Of a stretch of DNA of 64,000 nt, positions 34,437 through 43,385 are shown in pieces. Positions within the stretch are counted from its first letter, which is position 1; every line of letters begins with the position of its first letter. The notes beneath the pieces are model-generated. The model had not been told where the DNA came from, did not search any database, and saw only the letters and a list, made by a program, of their open reading frames with translations. This DNA is from Pelagibacteraceae bacterium AG-325-E23 (lineage in GTDB: Bacteria > Pseudomonadota > Alphaproteobacteria > Pelagibacterales > Pelagibacteraceae). The stretch spans positions 1-64,000 of the forward strand of contig QBYG01000001.1 in the NCBI GenBank assembly GCA_003282945.1. Reading direction: 5' to 3'. Position numbers and translations under genes: made by a program.

Positions 34437-35939
34437 TCATTGGGTCGCCGGGAAAATAATTTCAACTTTTGCACCCTTCTCTTTATTATTTTTAGCTTTA
34501 ATTTGTCCATTATGCAATTCAACTAAGTTTTTCACTATATTTAGGCCTAGACCAGAGTGTTCTCCGAAATTTTTAGGTCTATTACTGTAAAATCTATTGA
34601 AAATTTTAGCAGTATCCTTCTCACTAAAGCCAGTTCCTTCATCAATCACTACAAGTCTTGGCTTACCTTCTTTGTCTTTACTGACCTCTACTATAATTTC
34701 TTGATTCTCATCACTAAAAGAAATTGAATTTTCAAGCAAATTTGCAATAATTTGTTCTATCCTGTTGTTGATACCAAGTATAAAATAATTTTCAGATCCA
34801 TTAGATCTTAACCTTATTTGTATTTTTCTCTTTGAATTATAAATATTGTTAAAGTCATCAACCACAGATTTTGCAATTTCCTTTATATCAATTTTTTGCA
34901 TTGTCTCTGTAGAAATTACCACTTCATCTTTCAGCATTTGAGAATAATCAGTGATTAGTCTTTCTATTCTCTCGACATCGTGAGATACAATATTAATTAA
35001 CTTTTCTCTTTTAGTTTTATCTTCAGTTTCTGAAATTATCTCAGATGCACTTTTTAATGAAGCAAGAGGATTTCTAATTTCATGAAGTAAGTCTGTTGAG
35101 TAATTTTCAGCAGTTGTAATTCTTTTGTTTAATTCACTGGTCATTTCATCAAGTGATTTTGATAATATTCCTAATTCATCATTTCTTGTCTTAACCCTTT
35201 CTATATCTGTTTTTTCGTTACTTTTGTCTTTTATGATTTTTGTATAAGTAACTAAGTTTTTAATAGGTTTTAAAAAATATCTATTTAAAACATATGAAAA
35301 AATAATTATAACCAAAAGTACTACAAGAGCTGTTCTAATAATAAAGTTCTCTCTTTCGTCAATCTGTGCAATTATATTATCAGCATTTTCAGATATAAGA
35401 ATATAACCCTTATTATTTAAATAATTTATACTCCCAATACTAAAAACAAAAAACTGCTCTTGGATTTGTTTTAAATTGGTTAAAGATTTTTCAGATCCTG
35501 ATAAATAATATTTATTAAGATCTTCATAGAAAATTGTTTCATTTTTATTTTCTTGATTATTAAAATTATTCTCACTTGATTGTTCATTTAACTCTTCAAT
35601 TAGTAATGATGATGATGGAATAGATCTTGTATCTCCAATCCAATTTAATTTATCATCAAAAAATATTACTCTATCTAACTTTTCAAAATAAGGAAATCGT
35701 GATTTTTTAGAGAATAAAAATTCACTTATTCCATATTCATTTAGTTTTATGTTTGATTTTTCTAAATTTGATATTGTTTGAGTAATTATATTTGTATGAT
35801 TTTTTTGTTTCTCACTAATTAAATTTTTTTGAATAGCACCTAGGTAAAAGAACGTTATTATTATTATAAATATGAAAACTACTAGATTAATAAATAAAAA
35901 TTTCTGTAATATAGAGAGATTTTTTAGTATTTTTCCCAT
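34437..35939 (-). CDS. chvG: Sensor histidine kinase ChvG/ExoS-like
   Basis: A 500-residue membrane sensor. Helices at about 13-33 and 201-218 flank a periplasmic sensor domain of about 165 residues rich in Asn and Glu. A HAMP domain follows (219-275), then the phospho-accepting His286 in LLHEIRNPLASLK and an ATPase domain with NLLENSISFS and HSGLGLNIVKNLV. It is 5 bases downstream of chvI. ChvG-ChvI governs envelope and acid/stress responses in alphaproteobacteria. The ExoR-binding role seen in rhizobia is not testable here. Confidence 0.92.
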   Translation of the reverse strand: MGKILKNLSILQKFLFINLVVFIFIIIITFFYLGAIQKNLISEKQKNHTNIITQTISNLEKSNIKLNEYGISEFLFSKKSRFPYFEKLDRVIFFDDKLNWIGDTRSIPSSSLLIEELNEQSSENNFNNQENKNETIFYEDLNKYYLSGSEKSLTNLKQIQEQFFVFSIGSINYLNNKGYILISENADNIIAQIDERENFIIRTALVVLLVIIIFSYVLNRYFLKPIKNLVTYTKIIKDKSNEKTDIERVKTRNDELGILSKSLDEMTSELNKRITTAENYSTDLLHEIRNPLASLKSASEIISETEDKTKREKLINIVSHDVERIERLITDYSQMLKDEVVISTETMQKIDIKEIAKSVVDDFNNIYNSKRKIQIRLRSNGSENYFILGINNRIEQIIANLLENSISFSDENQEIIVEVSKDKEGKPRLVVIDEGTGFSEKDTAKIFNRFYSNRPKNFGEHSGLGLNIVKNLVELHNGQIKAKNNKEKGAKVEIIFPATQ

Positions 35940-35944
35940 AATTA

Positions 35945-36649
35945 TTATTTAACATTCCATCTATATCCACTTCCATATCTTGTTTCAATTGCTGAAAAAT
36001 CAGTATCTACCTTTTTAAATTTTTTTCTTATTCTTTTAACATGACTATCAATAGTCCTATCCTCAATATCTGTATCTTCTCGATATGCTACATCCATGAG
36101 TAAGGCTCTCTCTTTAATCATTCCTGGTCTTTTTGCTAGCTCCTCAACAATTTTAAATTCTGTTGTAGTTAGCTTGTCAGGCAATTGTTTACCATCCCAT
36201 TCACATTCGAGTTGGGAAGGATCTAATTTTAACTTACCGTGTGAGATTACATTTTTATTTTCCTCTATATTGATGTCCTTATCTTTTTTTCTTAATTGTA
36301 CTTTAATTCTTTCAACTAAAACTTTGGTTGAAAATCCTCCAGTTTTACCAACAAAGTCATCTGCACCTAGCTTCAAACCACTAACCTCGTCGGTTACTTC
36401 ATCTTTAGAAGTTAAAAAAATAACTGGCATAGAACTTTTTTTTCTCAGTTTTCTTAGGAGTTCTTCGCCATCCATTCTTGGCATTTTAATATCAATAACA
36501 GCAAGATCAGGTGGTGTTCTTGATAATCCAACAAGAGCATTTTCACCATCAATATAAGTTTGAACTTTAAAACCCTCCTTTTCTAAAGCCATCTGGACAG
36601 ATGTTAATAGATTTCGATCATCATCTACTAACGCAATTGTTTGAGACAT
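35945..36649 (-). CDS. chvI: Response regulator ChvI (OmpR family)
   Basis: A 234-residue regulator. The receiver domain has the acidic pocket VDDD near residue 8-11, the phosphorylated Asp53 in VIDIKMPRMD and Lys in LTSKDE. The C-terminal winged helix carries EDRTIDSHVKRIRKKF, the ChvI-type recognition helix, and ETRYGSGYRW. First gene of the chvI-chvG-ahcY run, 50 bases after polA on the same strand. Confidence 0.95.
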   Translation of the reverse strand: MSQTIALVDDDRNLLTSVQMALEKEGFKVQTYIDGENALVGLSRTPPDLAVIDIKMPRMDGEELLRKLRKKSSMPVIFLTSKDEVTDEVSGLKLGADDFVGKTGGFSTKVLVERIKVQLRKKDKDINIEENKNVISHGKLKLDPSQLECEWDGKQLPDKLTTTEFKIVEELAKRPGMIKERALLMDVAYREDTDIEDRTIDSHVKRIRKKFKKVDTDFSAIETRYGSGYRWNVK

Positions 36650-36699
36650 AAATTATAATAAAAATACTAAATTGTTCATATTAGGGCAATTGTTTGTTT

Positions 36700-39474
36700 T
36701 CAATGAAGTTCACCCCAATTATCTCCAATATTCACATCAACTAAAAGAGGTATTGAAAATGAGTGAAGTTCACTATCTTTCACACTTAACATCAAATCCT
36801 TAATTAATTTTGTACTTTTTTTTGTTTCTTTTGAGCTTTCCTCAAAAATTAACTCATCGTGTATTTGTAACAATATTTTTAGACTATTATTTTTATTATT
36901 AGAGATTTCTTTATTTATTCTGATCATCGCTAATCTCATTATCTCTGATGCTGACCCTTGAATTGGAGCATTTATCGCTGCCCTCTCCTGAAAATTTCTT
37001 ACATTAAAATTCTTATCATTAATTCCAGTGAGATGTGTTTTTCTTCCAAATATATTACTTACATAGCCACTTTTTCTACAAAAATTCACAGTTGTTTTCA
37101 TATAATCTTTAATTTCTGGAAATTTTTTAAAATAAGAATTTAAAAATTCTTCTGCTTCATTGTTTGAAACATTGATTTGTTTGGCTAAACCATATTGTGA
37201 AATACCGTAAATTATTCCAAAGTTGATTGCTTTTGCTTTTCTTCTTGTTTCTGAGTCAATTTTGTTAATTTCTTTTCCAAAAACCTGACTAGCTGTCAAA
37301 GCATGAATATCCTCATTATTTAAAAATGCCTTTTTTAGCTGTTTTACATCTGCTAGATCAGCCAAAATTCTCATCTCAACTTGGTTGTAGTCTGCTGAAA
37401 TCAATTTATTGTTTTTTTCAGAAACAAAGGCTTTTCTTATATCCTTACCATCATCTGATTTTATTGGAATATTTTGTAAATTTGGATCACTAGATGCAAG
37501 TCTACCTGTTGTAGTGGCTGCTAATAAAAAAGATGTATGAACTCTTTTAGTATTTTGATTTATGTGTTCTGGCAATGCATCTGAATAAGTATTCTTAAGT
37601 TTACTAATTTGTCTCCATTCCAAAATAAGTTTTGGAAATTCATAACCTTTAAAAGCTAAATCTTCTAAAACTGAAGCACTAGTAGCAAAACTTCCTTTTT
37701 TTGTTTTTTTTAAAGCAGATATTTTTAAATCGTTGTACATTATTTCACCAAGTTGCTTAGTTGATCCAATATTGAATATTTTTTTTGAAATTTTAAAAAT
37801 AGATTTTTCTAATTTTTCGATTTTGGATGAAAACTTTGAGGACAGTTTGTTTAGTGAAGATTTATCAAGTTTAATACCTTTTATCTCCATCTCTGCTAGT
37901 ATTTTTATTAGGGGTTTTTCAAATAACTCATAAATATTCAATAATTTTTCTGCTTTTAATGATTTTAAAAAAATTTTGTATAATCTAAATGTGATATCTG
38001 CATCTTCGGCCGCGTAATCCTTAGCTTTAGATATATCCACTTGAGAAAAATTAAGTTGTTTTTTTCCCGTTCCAACTAAGTCTTTAAATTTTATAGTTTT
38101 ATGACCTAGATGGATCTCTGAAAGAGTATCCATATTATGCCTATTTTTACCAGCATCTAGTGTGTAAGACATAAGCATAGTATCTTCCATGGAATTTAAA
38201 GTTATTCCACGGTGATAAAAGACAATAAAATCAAATTTAATATTTTGTCCTACTTTTTTTATACTCTCATCCTCTAAATAATTCTTTAAAACGCTTAAGA
38301 CTTTTTTTTCGTTAAGATTATTTCCACTAACATGATTTAATGGAATATAACATGCATTTCCAATTCTGTTAGAGATTGAAATACCTACTAACTTTGCTGT
38401 GTGAGGGTCTAGTGAGGTAGTTTCAGTATCTATTGCAAATTCTCCTACTTCCTCAGATTGTTTCATCCAATCCTCAATCTCCTTCTCATTTTTAATTAAT
38501 TGATAATTTATTTTCTTGATTTCTGATGTTTTTTCTGAATTTTTCTCAATATCTTTAGTTTCAGGATTGTTTGTGCTCCCGTACTTTGAGATGGCAGAAC
38601 TCAATAGCCTATTAAATTCCATTTCTCTAAGAAAGGTATAAAGCTTTTCTTGATCAACACTTTTCAATATGAATTCTTCAATTTTATTTTTTACAGGTAC
38701 ATCTTTTTTTAATGTAACTAATTTTTTACTAATAATTGCATCATCCTTGTTATTTATTAAGGTTTCTCTTCTTTTATTTTGTTTTATTTTTGATGCATTT
38801 TTTAATAAATTTTCTAAAGTTCCATAATGATTTATCAATTCAGCAGCAGTTTTAACTCCAATACCAGGTACACCAGGCACGTTATCTGTGCTATCACCAG
38901 CTAAAGACTGGACATCTATTACTTTTTCAGGAGTAACTCCAAATTTATTAAGCACATCGTCTTGATTTATAAATTTGTTTTTCATTGGATCATAAATTCT
39001 CACTCCCTTTTTATAAAGCTGCATTAAATCTTTGTCAGAGGAAACAATTGTTACTTTTGCACCTAAGTCTAGAATTTTTTCTACATAAGTTGCAATTAAA
39101 TCATCTGCCTCATAATTAATTAATTCAATTGAAGGTAAATTGAAGGCTTTTACAGATTGCCTAATGTATTCAAATTGAGGAATTAGATCATCAGGTGCAT
39201 CAGATCTATTTCCTTTATAGTCTGAATATATTTCATTTCTAAAATTCTTTCTTGCTGAGTCAAATATTACAGCAAAGTGTGTCGGTTTTTCTAAATTATC
39301 ATCAGATTTAGAGTCTTCTAATAATTTAAAAAGCATGTTGCAAAAACCACTGACAGCACCTACTGGCAATCCATCGCTTTTTCTAGTTAAAGGAGGGAGT
39401 GCATAATATGCTCTAAAAATGTATCCAGAACCATCTATTAAATAAAAATGGTCTTTTTTTTTAATTTTCTCCAT
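36700..39474 (-). CDS. polA: DNA polymerase I
   Basis: A 924-residue three-domain repair/replication polymerase. The N-terminal 5'-3' flap exonuclease (1 to about 300) has LIDGSGYIFRAYYALP and GVPGIGVKTAAELI. The middle 3'-5' proofreading domain keeps the acidic DxE (FAIDTETTSLD) and later aspartates (AAEDADITFRLY). The C-terminal polymerase domain has motif A YNQVEMRILADLAD, motif B RRKAKAINFGIIYGIS and motif C QIHDELIFE. All key residues appear intact. It is divergent from the ABC ATPase gene, with 50 bases between the starts. Confidence 0.97.
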   Translation of the reverse strand: MEKIKKKDHFYLIDGSGYIFRAYYALPPLTRKSDGLPVGAVSGFCNMLFKLLEDSKSDDNLEKPTHFAVIFDSARKNFRNEIYSDYKGNRSDAPDDLIPQFEYIRQSVKAFNLPSIELINYEADDLIATYVEKILDLGAKVTIVSSDKDLMQLYKKGVRIYDPMKNKFINQDDVLNKFGVTPEKVIDVQSLAGDSTDNVPGVPGIGVKTAAELINHYGTLENLLKNASKIKQNKRRETLINNKDDAIISKKLVTLKKDVPVKNKIEEFILKSVDQEKLYTFLREMEFNRLLSSAISKYGSTNNPETKDIEKNSEKTSEIKKINYQLIKNEKEIEDWMKQSEEVGEFAIDTETTSLDPHTAKLVGISISNRIGNACYIPLNHVSGNNLNEKKVLSVLKNYLEDESIKKVGQNIKFDFIVFYHRGITLNSMEDTMLMSYTLDAGKNRHNMDTLSEIHLGHKTIKFKDLVGTGKKQLNFSQVDISKAKDYAAEDADITFRLYKIFLKSLKAEKLLNIYELFEKPLIKILAEMEIKGIKLDKSSLNKLSSKFSSKIEKLEKSIFKISKKIFNIGSTKQLGEIMYNDLKISALKKTKKGSFATSASVLEDLAFKGYEFPKLILEWRQISKLKNTYSDALPEHINQNTKRVHTSFLLAATTTGRLASSDPNLQNIPIKSDDGKDIRKAFVSEKNNKLISADYNQVEMRILADLADVKQLKKAFLNNEDIHALTASQVFGKEINKIDSETRRKAKAINFGIIYGISQYGLAKQINVSNNEAEEFLNSYFKKFPEIKDYMKTTVNFCRKSGYVSNIFGRKTHLTGINDKNFNVRNFQERAAINAPIQGSASEIMRLAMIRINKEISNNKNNSLKILLQIHDELIFEESSKETKKSTKLIKDLMLSVKDSELHSFSIPLLVDVNIGDNWGELH

Positions 39475-39524
39475 AATGTAATGATATCTTAATTTTTATA
39501 AATGTAATAAATGTATGCCCTCAT

Positions 39525-40454
39525 ATGAATAAAAAAAGCGTCTTAACTGTTAAAAACTTGAATAAAGTTTATTCAAAAAACGGTTCTAAACAAACGCATG
39601 CACTTAATAATTTAAACTTAGAAGTGAAAGAAGGTGAAATTTTTGGTCTTTTAGGACCCAATGGTGCTGGAAAGAGTACATTTATAAACATATTAGGTGG
39701 ATCAGTTGTAAAAACTGGTGGTGAAGTAAATGTTTGGGGGTTTAACTTAGATAAAAACCCTAGACAGGTTAGAGCCTCTATTGGGATTGTTCCACAAGAA
39801 GTAAACTTTGATCCATTCTTTAGTCCTAGAAAACTTTTAGAGCTTCAAGCAGGACTATATGGAATTAGAAAAAAAGATAGAATTACAGATACTATATTAA
39901 AGTTAGTATCATTAGAGGAACAAGCTAACAGTTACGCTAGAGCTTTATCGGGTGGTATGAAGAGAAGATTGCTTGTAGCAAAAGCGATGGTACATCAACC
40001 TCCAATTATAATTCTAGATGAGCCTACCGCAGGAGTTGATGTGGAGCTTAGAAATACACTGTGGGAAAATGTTAAATCTTTGAACAAACAAGGAGTAACA
40101 ACAATTTTAACAACTCATTATCTTGAGGAAGCAGAAAAAATGTGTGATAGGATTGGTATTCTAAGTGGAGGAAAATTAGTTGCTTTGGATACGACTAAAA
40201 ATCTCTTGGAAAGAATTCAAACAAAAATTGTGTATGTCACCACAAATAAAAAAACTAATATTAGTGACAACACTTTTGAATCATTAAAAGTTATATCAAA
40301 TGACGGAAAGAAGTTAGTTTTATCATATGAGAAAAGTAAGCTAAGCATTGATTCAATAATTTCGGAAATTAAAAAACAAGATATAAAAATAGAAGATATT
40401 TCGACCGATGATGGAGATCTTGAAGATGTATTTTTAAGACTTACAAAAAATTAG
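39525..40454 (+). CDS. ABC-2 type exporter ATP-binding protein (YadG-like), no partner permease nearby
   Basis: A 309-residue ATPase with Walker A GPNGAGKST, signature LSGGMKRRL, Walker B IIILDEPTAGVD and switch TTHYLEEAE. The C-terminal extension after residue 225 is typical of ABC-2 exporter ATPases such as YadG/NatA. ABC-2 permeases normally follow directly; here the next gene is the convergent regA, one base after the stop. The partner must be elsewhere. Substrate unknown. Confidence 0.9.
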   Translation: MNKKSVLTVKNLNKVYSKNGSKQTHALNNLNLEVKEGEIFGLLGPNGAGKSTFINILGGSVVKTGGEVNVWGFNLDKNPRQVRASIGIVPQEVNFDPFFSPRKLLELQAGLYGIRKKDRITDTILKLVSLEEQANSYARALSGGMKRRLLVAKAMVHQPPIIILDEPTAGVDVELRNTLWENVKSLNKQGVTTILTTHYLEEAEKMCDRIGILSGGKLVALDTTKNLLERIQTKIVYVTTNKKTNISDNTFESLKVISNDGKKLVLSYEKSKLSIDSIISEIKKQDIKIEDISTDDGDLEDVFLRLTKN

Positions 40455-40455
40455 T

Positions 40456-41019
40456 TTATCTAGGAGATCTTTTAGATAGTATTCTCTGAAGAGTTCTTCT
40501 ATGCATTTTTAATCTTCTTGCAGTTTCAGAGACATTTCTATTGCATAACTCAAAAACTCTGTGTATGTGCTCCCATTTTACTCTATCCGCTGACATGGGG
40601 TTTTCGGGTGGGGCTGGTTTATGATTTGGATCAGCTAAAAGTGCTTTTTCAACATCATCTGCATCTGCAGGTTTAGCAATATAGTCAATTGCACCCTCTT
40701 TAATTGCTGCAACTGCTGTTGGAATATTACCATATCCAGTTAACATAATAATTCTACTTTTAAGGTTTCCCTTTTGGATTTCTTTTACTACCTCTAATCC
40801 ATTCCCGTCATTCAATCTAAGATCAACAACAGCAAATGCAGGGCTTTTTGATTTTACGGTATCAATACCAATTTTTACACTCTCAGCTTGTGTAACTGTA
40901 AAACCTTTTTTTTCCATAGCTCTAGCTAATCTTTGTCTAAATGGATTGTCATCGTCTACTATCAAAAGCGATTTATCCTCAAAATCACTTAGTTTTTGTA
41001 GTGTTGGTTGGTTAATCAT
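40456..41019 (-). CDS. regA: Response regulator RegA/ActR/PrrA
   Basis: A 187-residue redox-response regulator. The receiver domain has VDDDNPFRQRLARAMEKKGF and phosphorylated Asp66 in VVDLRLNDGNGLEV. A proline-rich linker (HKPAPPENPMSADRVKWEHI) precedes a Fis-type helix-turn-helix, NVSETARRLKMHRRTLQRIL, which is nearly invariant in the family. It controls respiratory and carbon/nitrogen genes with the sensor RegB, which is not in this window. Divergent from the polyamine operon. Confidence 0.95.
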   Translation of the reverse strand: MINQPTLQKLSDFEDKSLLIVDDDNPFRQRLARAMEKKGFTVTQAESVKIGIDTVKSKSPAFAVVDLRLNDGNGLEVVKEIQKGNLKSRIIMLTGYGNIPTAVAAIKEGAIDYIAKPADADDVEKALLADPNHKPAPPENPMSADRVKWEHIHRVFELCNRNVSETARRLKMHRRTLQRILSKRSPR

Positions 41020-41106
41020 AGCCCTTATATGGAAGTGAATTTTAATATTTCAATAGCATTATTTACTTTACATTATTAATTATTTCACCTAAATGCTGCA
41101 TTTATG

Positions 41107-41138
41107 AAACTTGCATAGTAGATATGCAGGTTTTTTTT
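41107..41138 (+). terminator. Terminator-like hairpin in the polyamine operon leader
   Basis: AAAC-T-TGCATA (41107-41117) and TATGCA-G-GTTT (41123-41133) form a stem around a GTAGA loop, followed by eight T residues (41131-41138). It lies 26 bases before the decarboxylase start, pointing toward it, so it could act as an attenuator and not as an end signal for the minus-strand regA. The sequence AGATATGCA of its 3' arm recurs at the start codon (41160-41168). Confidence 0.65.
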
Positions 41139-41163
41139 GTAAATTTTTTTTAGAGGTGCAGAT

Positions 41164-42342
41164 ATGCAAAAATTTAAGTCAGTTGAAAAATTAGTTAATC
41201 AACTGAGACCGACAGGACCTGTTTATTGTATTAGAAAGGAGTCAATTAAGTTGGCTTCCAAATACTTTCAAAAAAATTTCCCTGGAAAAATACTTTATGC
41301 GTTAAAAACTAACCCTCATCCAATAGTTCTTAAAACTATTGTTGAAAGTGGTATTAATCGTTTTGACGTAGCATCTATAAAAGAAATAGAGGCCATAAGA
41401 AAAATAAGTCCTAATGCGAACTGTTCTTATATGCATACAATTAAAAGTAGAGAAAGCATTAAAGAGGCATATTTTAAATATAATGTTAAGGTCTTCTCTT
41501 TGGATACTAAAGATGAATTAATAAAAATTTTAGAAAGTACAAATAACGCTAAAGACCTAGAGTTATTTGTTAGAGTTTCTGTGTCTAATGAGCATGCAGA
41601 GATTGATTTATCAAAAAAATTTGGGGCTATTAATACTGAAGCAACTGGATTACTTAGATTAACAAAACAATATTCTAAAAAAATTGGACTTAGTTTTCAT
41701 GTTGGTTCACAATGTATGCACCCAATATCTTATTCAAAAGGAATATTTGAAATTAGTAATATAATAAAAAAAACAAAAATTATTCCAGATGTAATTAATG
41801 TTGGAGGTGGCTTTCCAACTATTTACCCTGATCTTATTCCTCAATCTTTAGATGCTTACTTTAATGAAATTAAAAAAGCCTTAAATAATTTAAAATTAAA
41901 TATACTTCCAGAAATTATTTGTGAACCTGGAAGAGCGATTGTTGCAGAAAGTGGCTCAACGATAGTAAGAATTGATTTAAGAAAAAAACAGAAACTTTAT
42001 ATAAATGATGGAACGTATGGAACTTTGTTTGACGCAGGTGTTCCTAACATTGTTTACCCATCAAAAATGATAACTAAAGGAAGAGTAATATCCAAGAAAT
42101 TAACATCTTTCGATTTTTACGGCCCAACTTGTGATAGTATGGATTATATGAAAGGTCCTTTTGTTCTACCAAATAATATAAAAGAAAATGATTATATAGA
42201 GTTAGGACAGCTTGGGGCGTATGGATTAACTTTTAGAACTAATTTTAATGGATTTTACTCAGATGATATTTACGAAGTTGAGGATAATCCAATCATGACG
42301 ATGTATGACAAAGAAGCAAATAAAGATTTTCTTGTTGCTTAA
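41164..42342 (+). CDS. Ornithine/lysine/arginine decarboxylase, alanine-racemase fold
   Basis: A 392-residue PLP enzyme of decarboxylase group IV. PLP binds Lys48 in YALKTNPHP; the phosphate-binding VGGGFPTIYP is at about 213-222, CEPGRAIV at 253-260, and the active-site Cys323 is in GPTCDSMDYM. Length fits ornithine or lysine decarboxylases, not the 630-residue SpeA arginine decarboxylase. However, the operon also holds agmatine deiminase and N-carbamoylputrescine amidase, which need agmatine. It may therefore make putrescine directly or decarboxylate arginine. A GAGGTG ribosome site precedes the ATG. Its stop overlaps the next start by one base. Confidence 0.88.
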   Translation: MQKFKSVEKLVNQLRPTGPVYCIRKESIKLASKYFQKNFPGKILYALKTNPHPIVLKTIVESGINRFDVASIKEIEAIRKISPNANCSYMHTIKSRESIKEAYFKYNVKVFSLDTKDELIKILESTNNAKDLELFVRVSVSNEHAEIDLSKKFGAINTEATGLLRLTKQYSKKIGLSFHVGSQCMHPISYSKGIFEISNIIKKTKIIPDVINVGGGFPTIYPDLIPQSLDAYFNEIKKALNNLKLNILPEIICEPGRAIVAESGSTIVRIDLRKKQKLYINDGTYGTLFDAGVPNIVYPSKMITKGRVISKKLTSFDFYGPTCDSMDYMKGPFVLPNNIKENDYIELGQLGAYGLTFRTNFNGFYSDDIYEVEDNPIMTMYDKEANKDFLVA

Positions 42343-43382
42343 TGTCAGATAATAAAAACCAATCAAGTAATAGAAAAAGTGATTTACTTAGTAAAGAAGT
42401 AGAGCATATTGATATAACTTCATTTGACGCTAGAAAAATTGTCTCTTCAATGGAAAAAATGTCTTTCGTTTCAAGAGAGACTGCAAATGCTGCAAATATT
42501 TATAATGAGATGATAAAAGATAAAGATTGTACAATATTTTTAACACTCGCAGGATCAACATCTGCTGCAGGATGTATGCATATTTATAGAGATTTAGTAA
42601 AATTTAATATGGTAGATGCAATAGTAGCAACTGGGGCTTCAATTATTGATATGGATTTCTTTGAAGCACTTGGTTTTAAACATTATCAGGGATCCCAATA
42701 TCAAGATGATAGAGAATTAAGAAATAACTACGTTGATAGAATATATGATACTTACATTGATGAAGAAGAGCTTCAGATGTGCGATAAAACTATTGGAGAA
42801 ATTGCAGATCAATTAGAGCCCAAAAGTTATACATCAAGAGAGTTTATAAAAGAGATTGGTAAATATCTTAAAACTAATGCAAAGAAGAAAGATTCATTGA
42901 TAGAAGTTGCCTATGAAAACAACGTTCCAATTTTCTGTCCAGCGTTTACTGACTCAAGTGCAGGATTTGGGCTTGTAATGCATCAAGAAAGAAATCCAAA
43001 AAATCACATCACAATCGACTCAATCCGAGAGTTTAGAGAATTAACTGAAATTAAAATTAAATCTAAAGGATCAGGTCTTTTTATGATTGGAGGAGGTGTG
43101 CCAAAAAATTTTATTCAAGATACAGTTATATGTGCTGAACTTTTAGGTAAAGATGTAGATATGCATAAATATGCTATTCAAATAACAGTCGCTGATTCCA
43201 GAGATGGAGCCTGCAGTAGCTCAACATTAAAAGAGGCAAGCTCATGGGGTAAAGTAGATATTACAAAGGAGCAAATGGTTTTTGCAGAAGCAACAACTGT
43301 GCTACCCTTAATAGCAAGTGATGCCTACCATAAAGGTGAATGGAAAAATAGAGAAAGAAAAAATTTTTCCAAAATATTTTGA
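42342..43382 (+). CDS. Deoxyhypusine-synthase-like enzyme (probable homospermidine/spermidine-forming)
   Basis: A 346-residue NAD-dependent protein of the deoxyhypusine synthase family. It keeps the catalytic lysine, K304, in the pattern EASSWGK, plus FLTLAGSTSAAGCM, IVATGASIIDMDFF, PIFCPAFTDSSAGFG and FMIGGGVPKNF. Bacteria lack eIF5A, so the hypusine role is excluded. Bacterial members are thought to move an aminobutyl group between small polyamines, giving homospermidine or spermidine. Its place between a decarboxylase and AguB/AguA supports this. The product is not predictable from sequence alone. Confidence 0.9.
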   Translation: MSDNKNQSSNRKSDLLSKEVEHIDITSFDARKIVSSMEKMSFVSRETANAANIYNEMIKDKDCTIFLTLAGSTSAAGCMHIYRDLVKFNMVDAIVATGASIIDMDFFEALGFKHYQGSQYQDDRELRNNYVDRIYDTYIDEEELQMCDKTIGEIADQLEPKSYTSREFIKEIGKYLKTNAKKKDSLIEVAYENNVPIFCPAFTDSSAGFGLVMHQERNPKNHITIDSIREFRELTEIKIKSKGSGLFMIGGGVPKNFIQDTVICAELLGKDVDMHKYAIQITVADSRDGACSSSTLKEASSWGKVDITKEQMVFAEATTVLPLIASDAYHKGEWKNRERKNFSKIF

Positions 43383-43385
43383 TTA

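Noticed and set aside
41020..41163. A tRNA or small RNA gene in the regA-polyamine gap
   Set aside because: No cloverleaf arms or T-loop sequence are visible; the leader hairpin explains the only clear structure.
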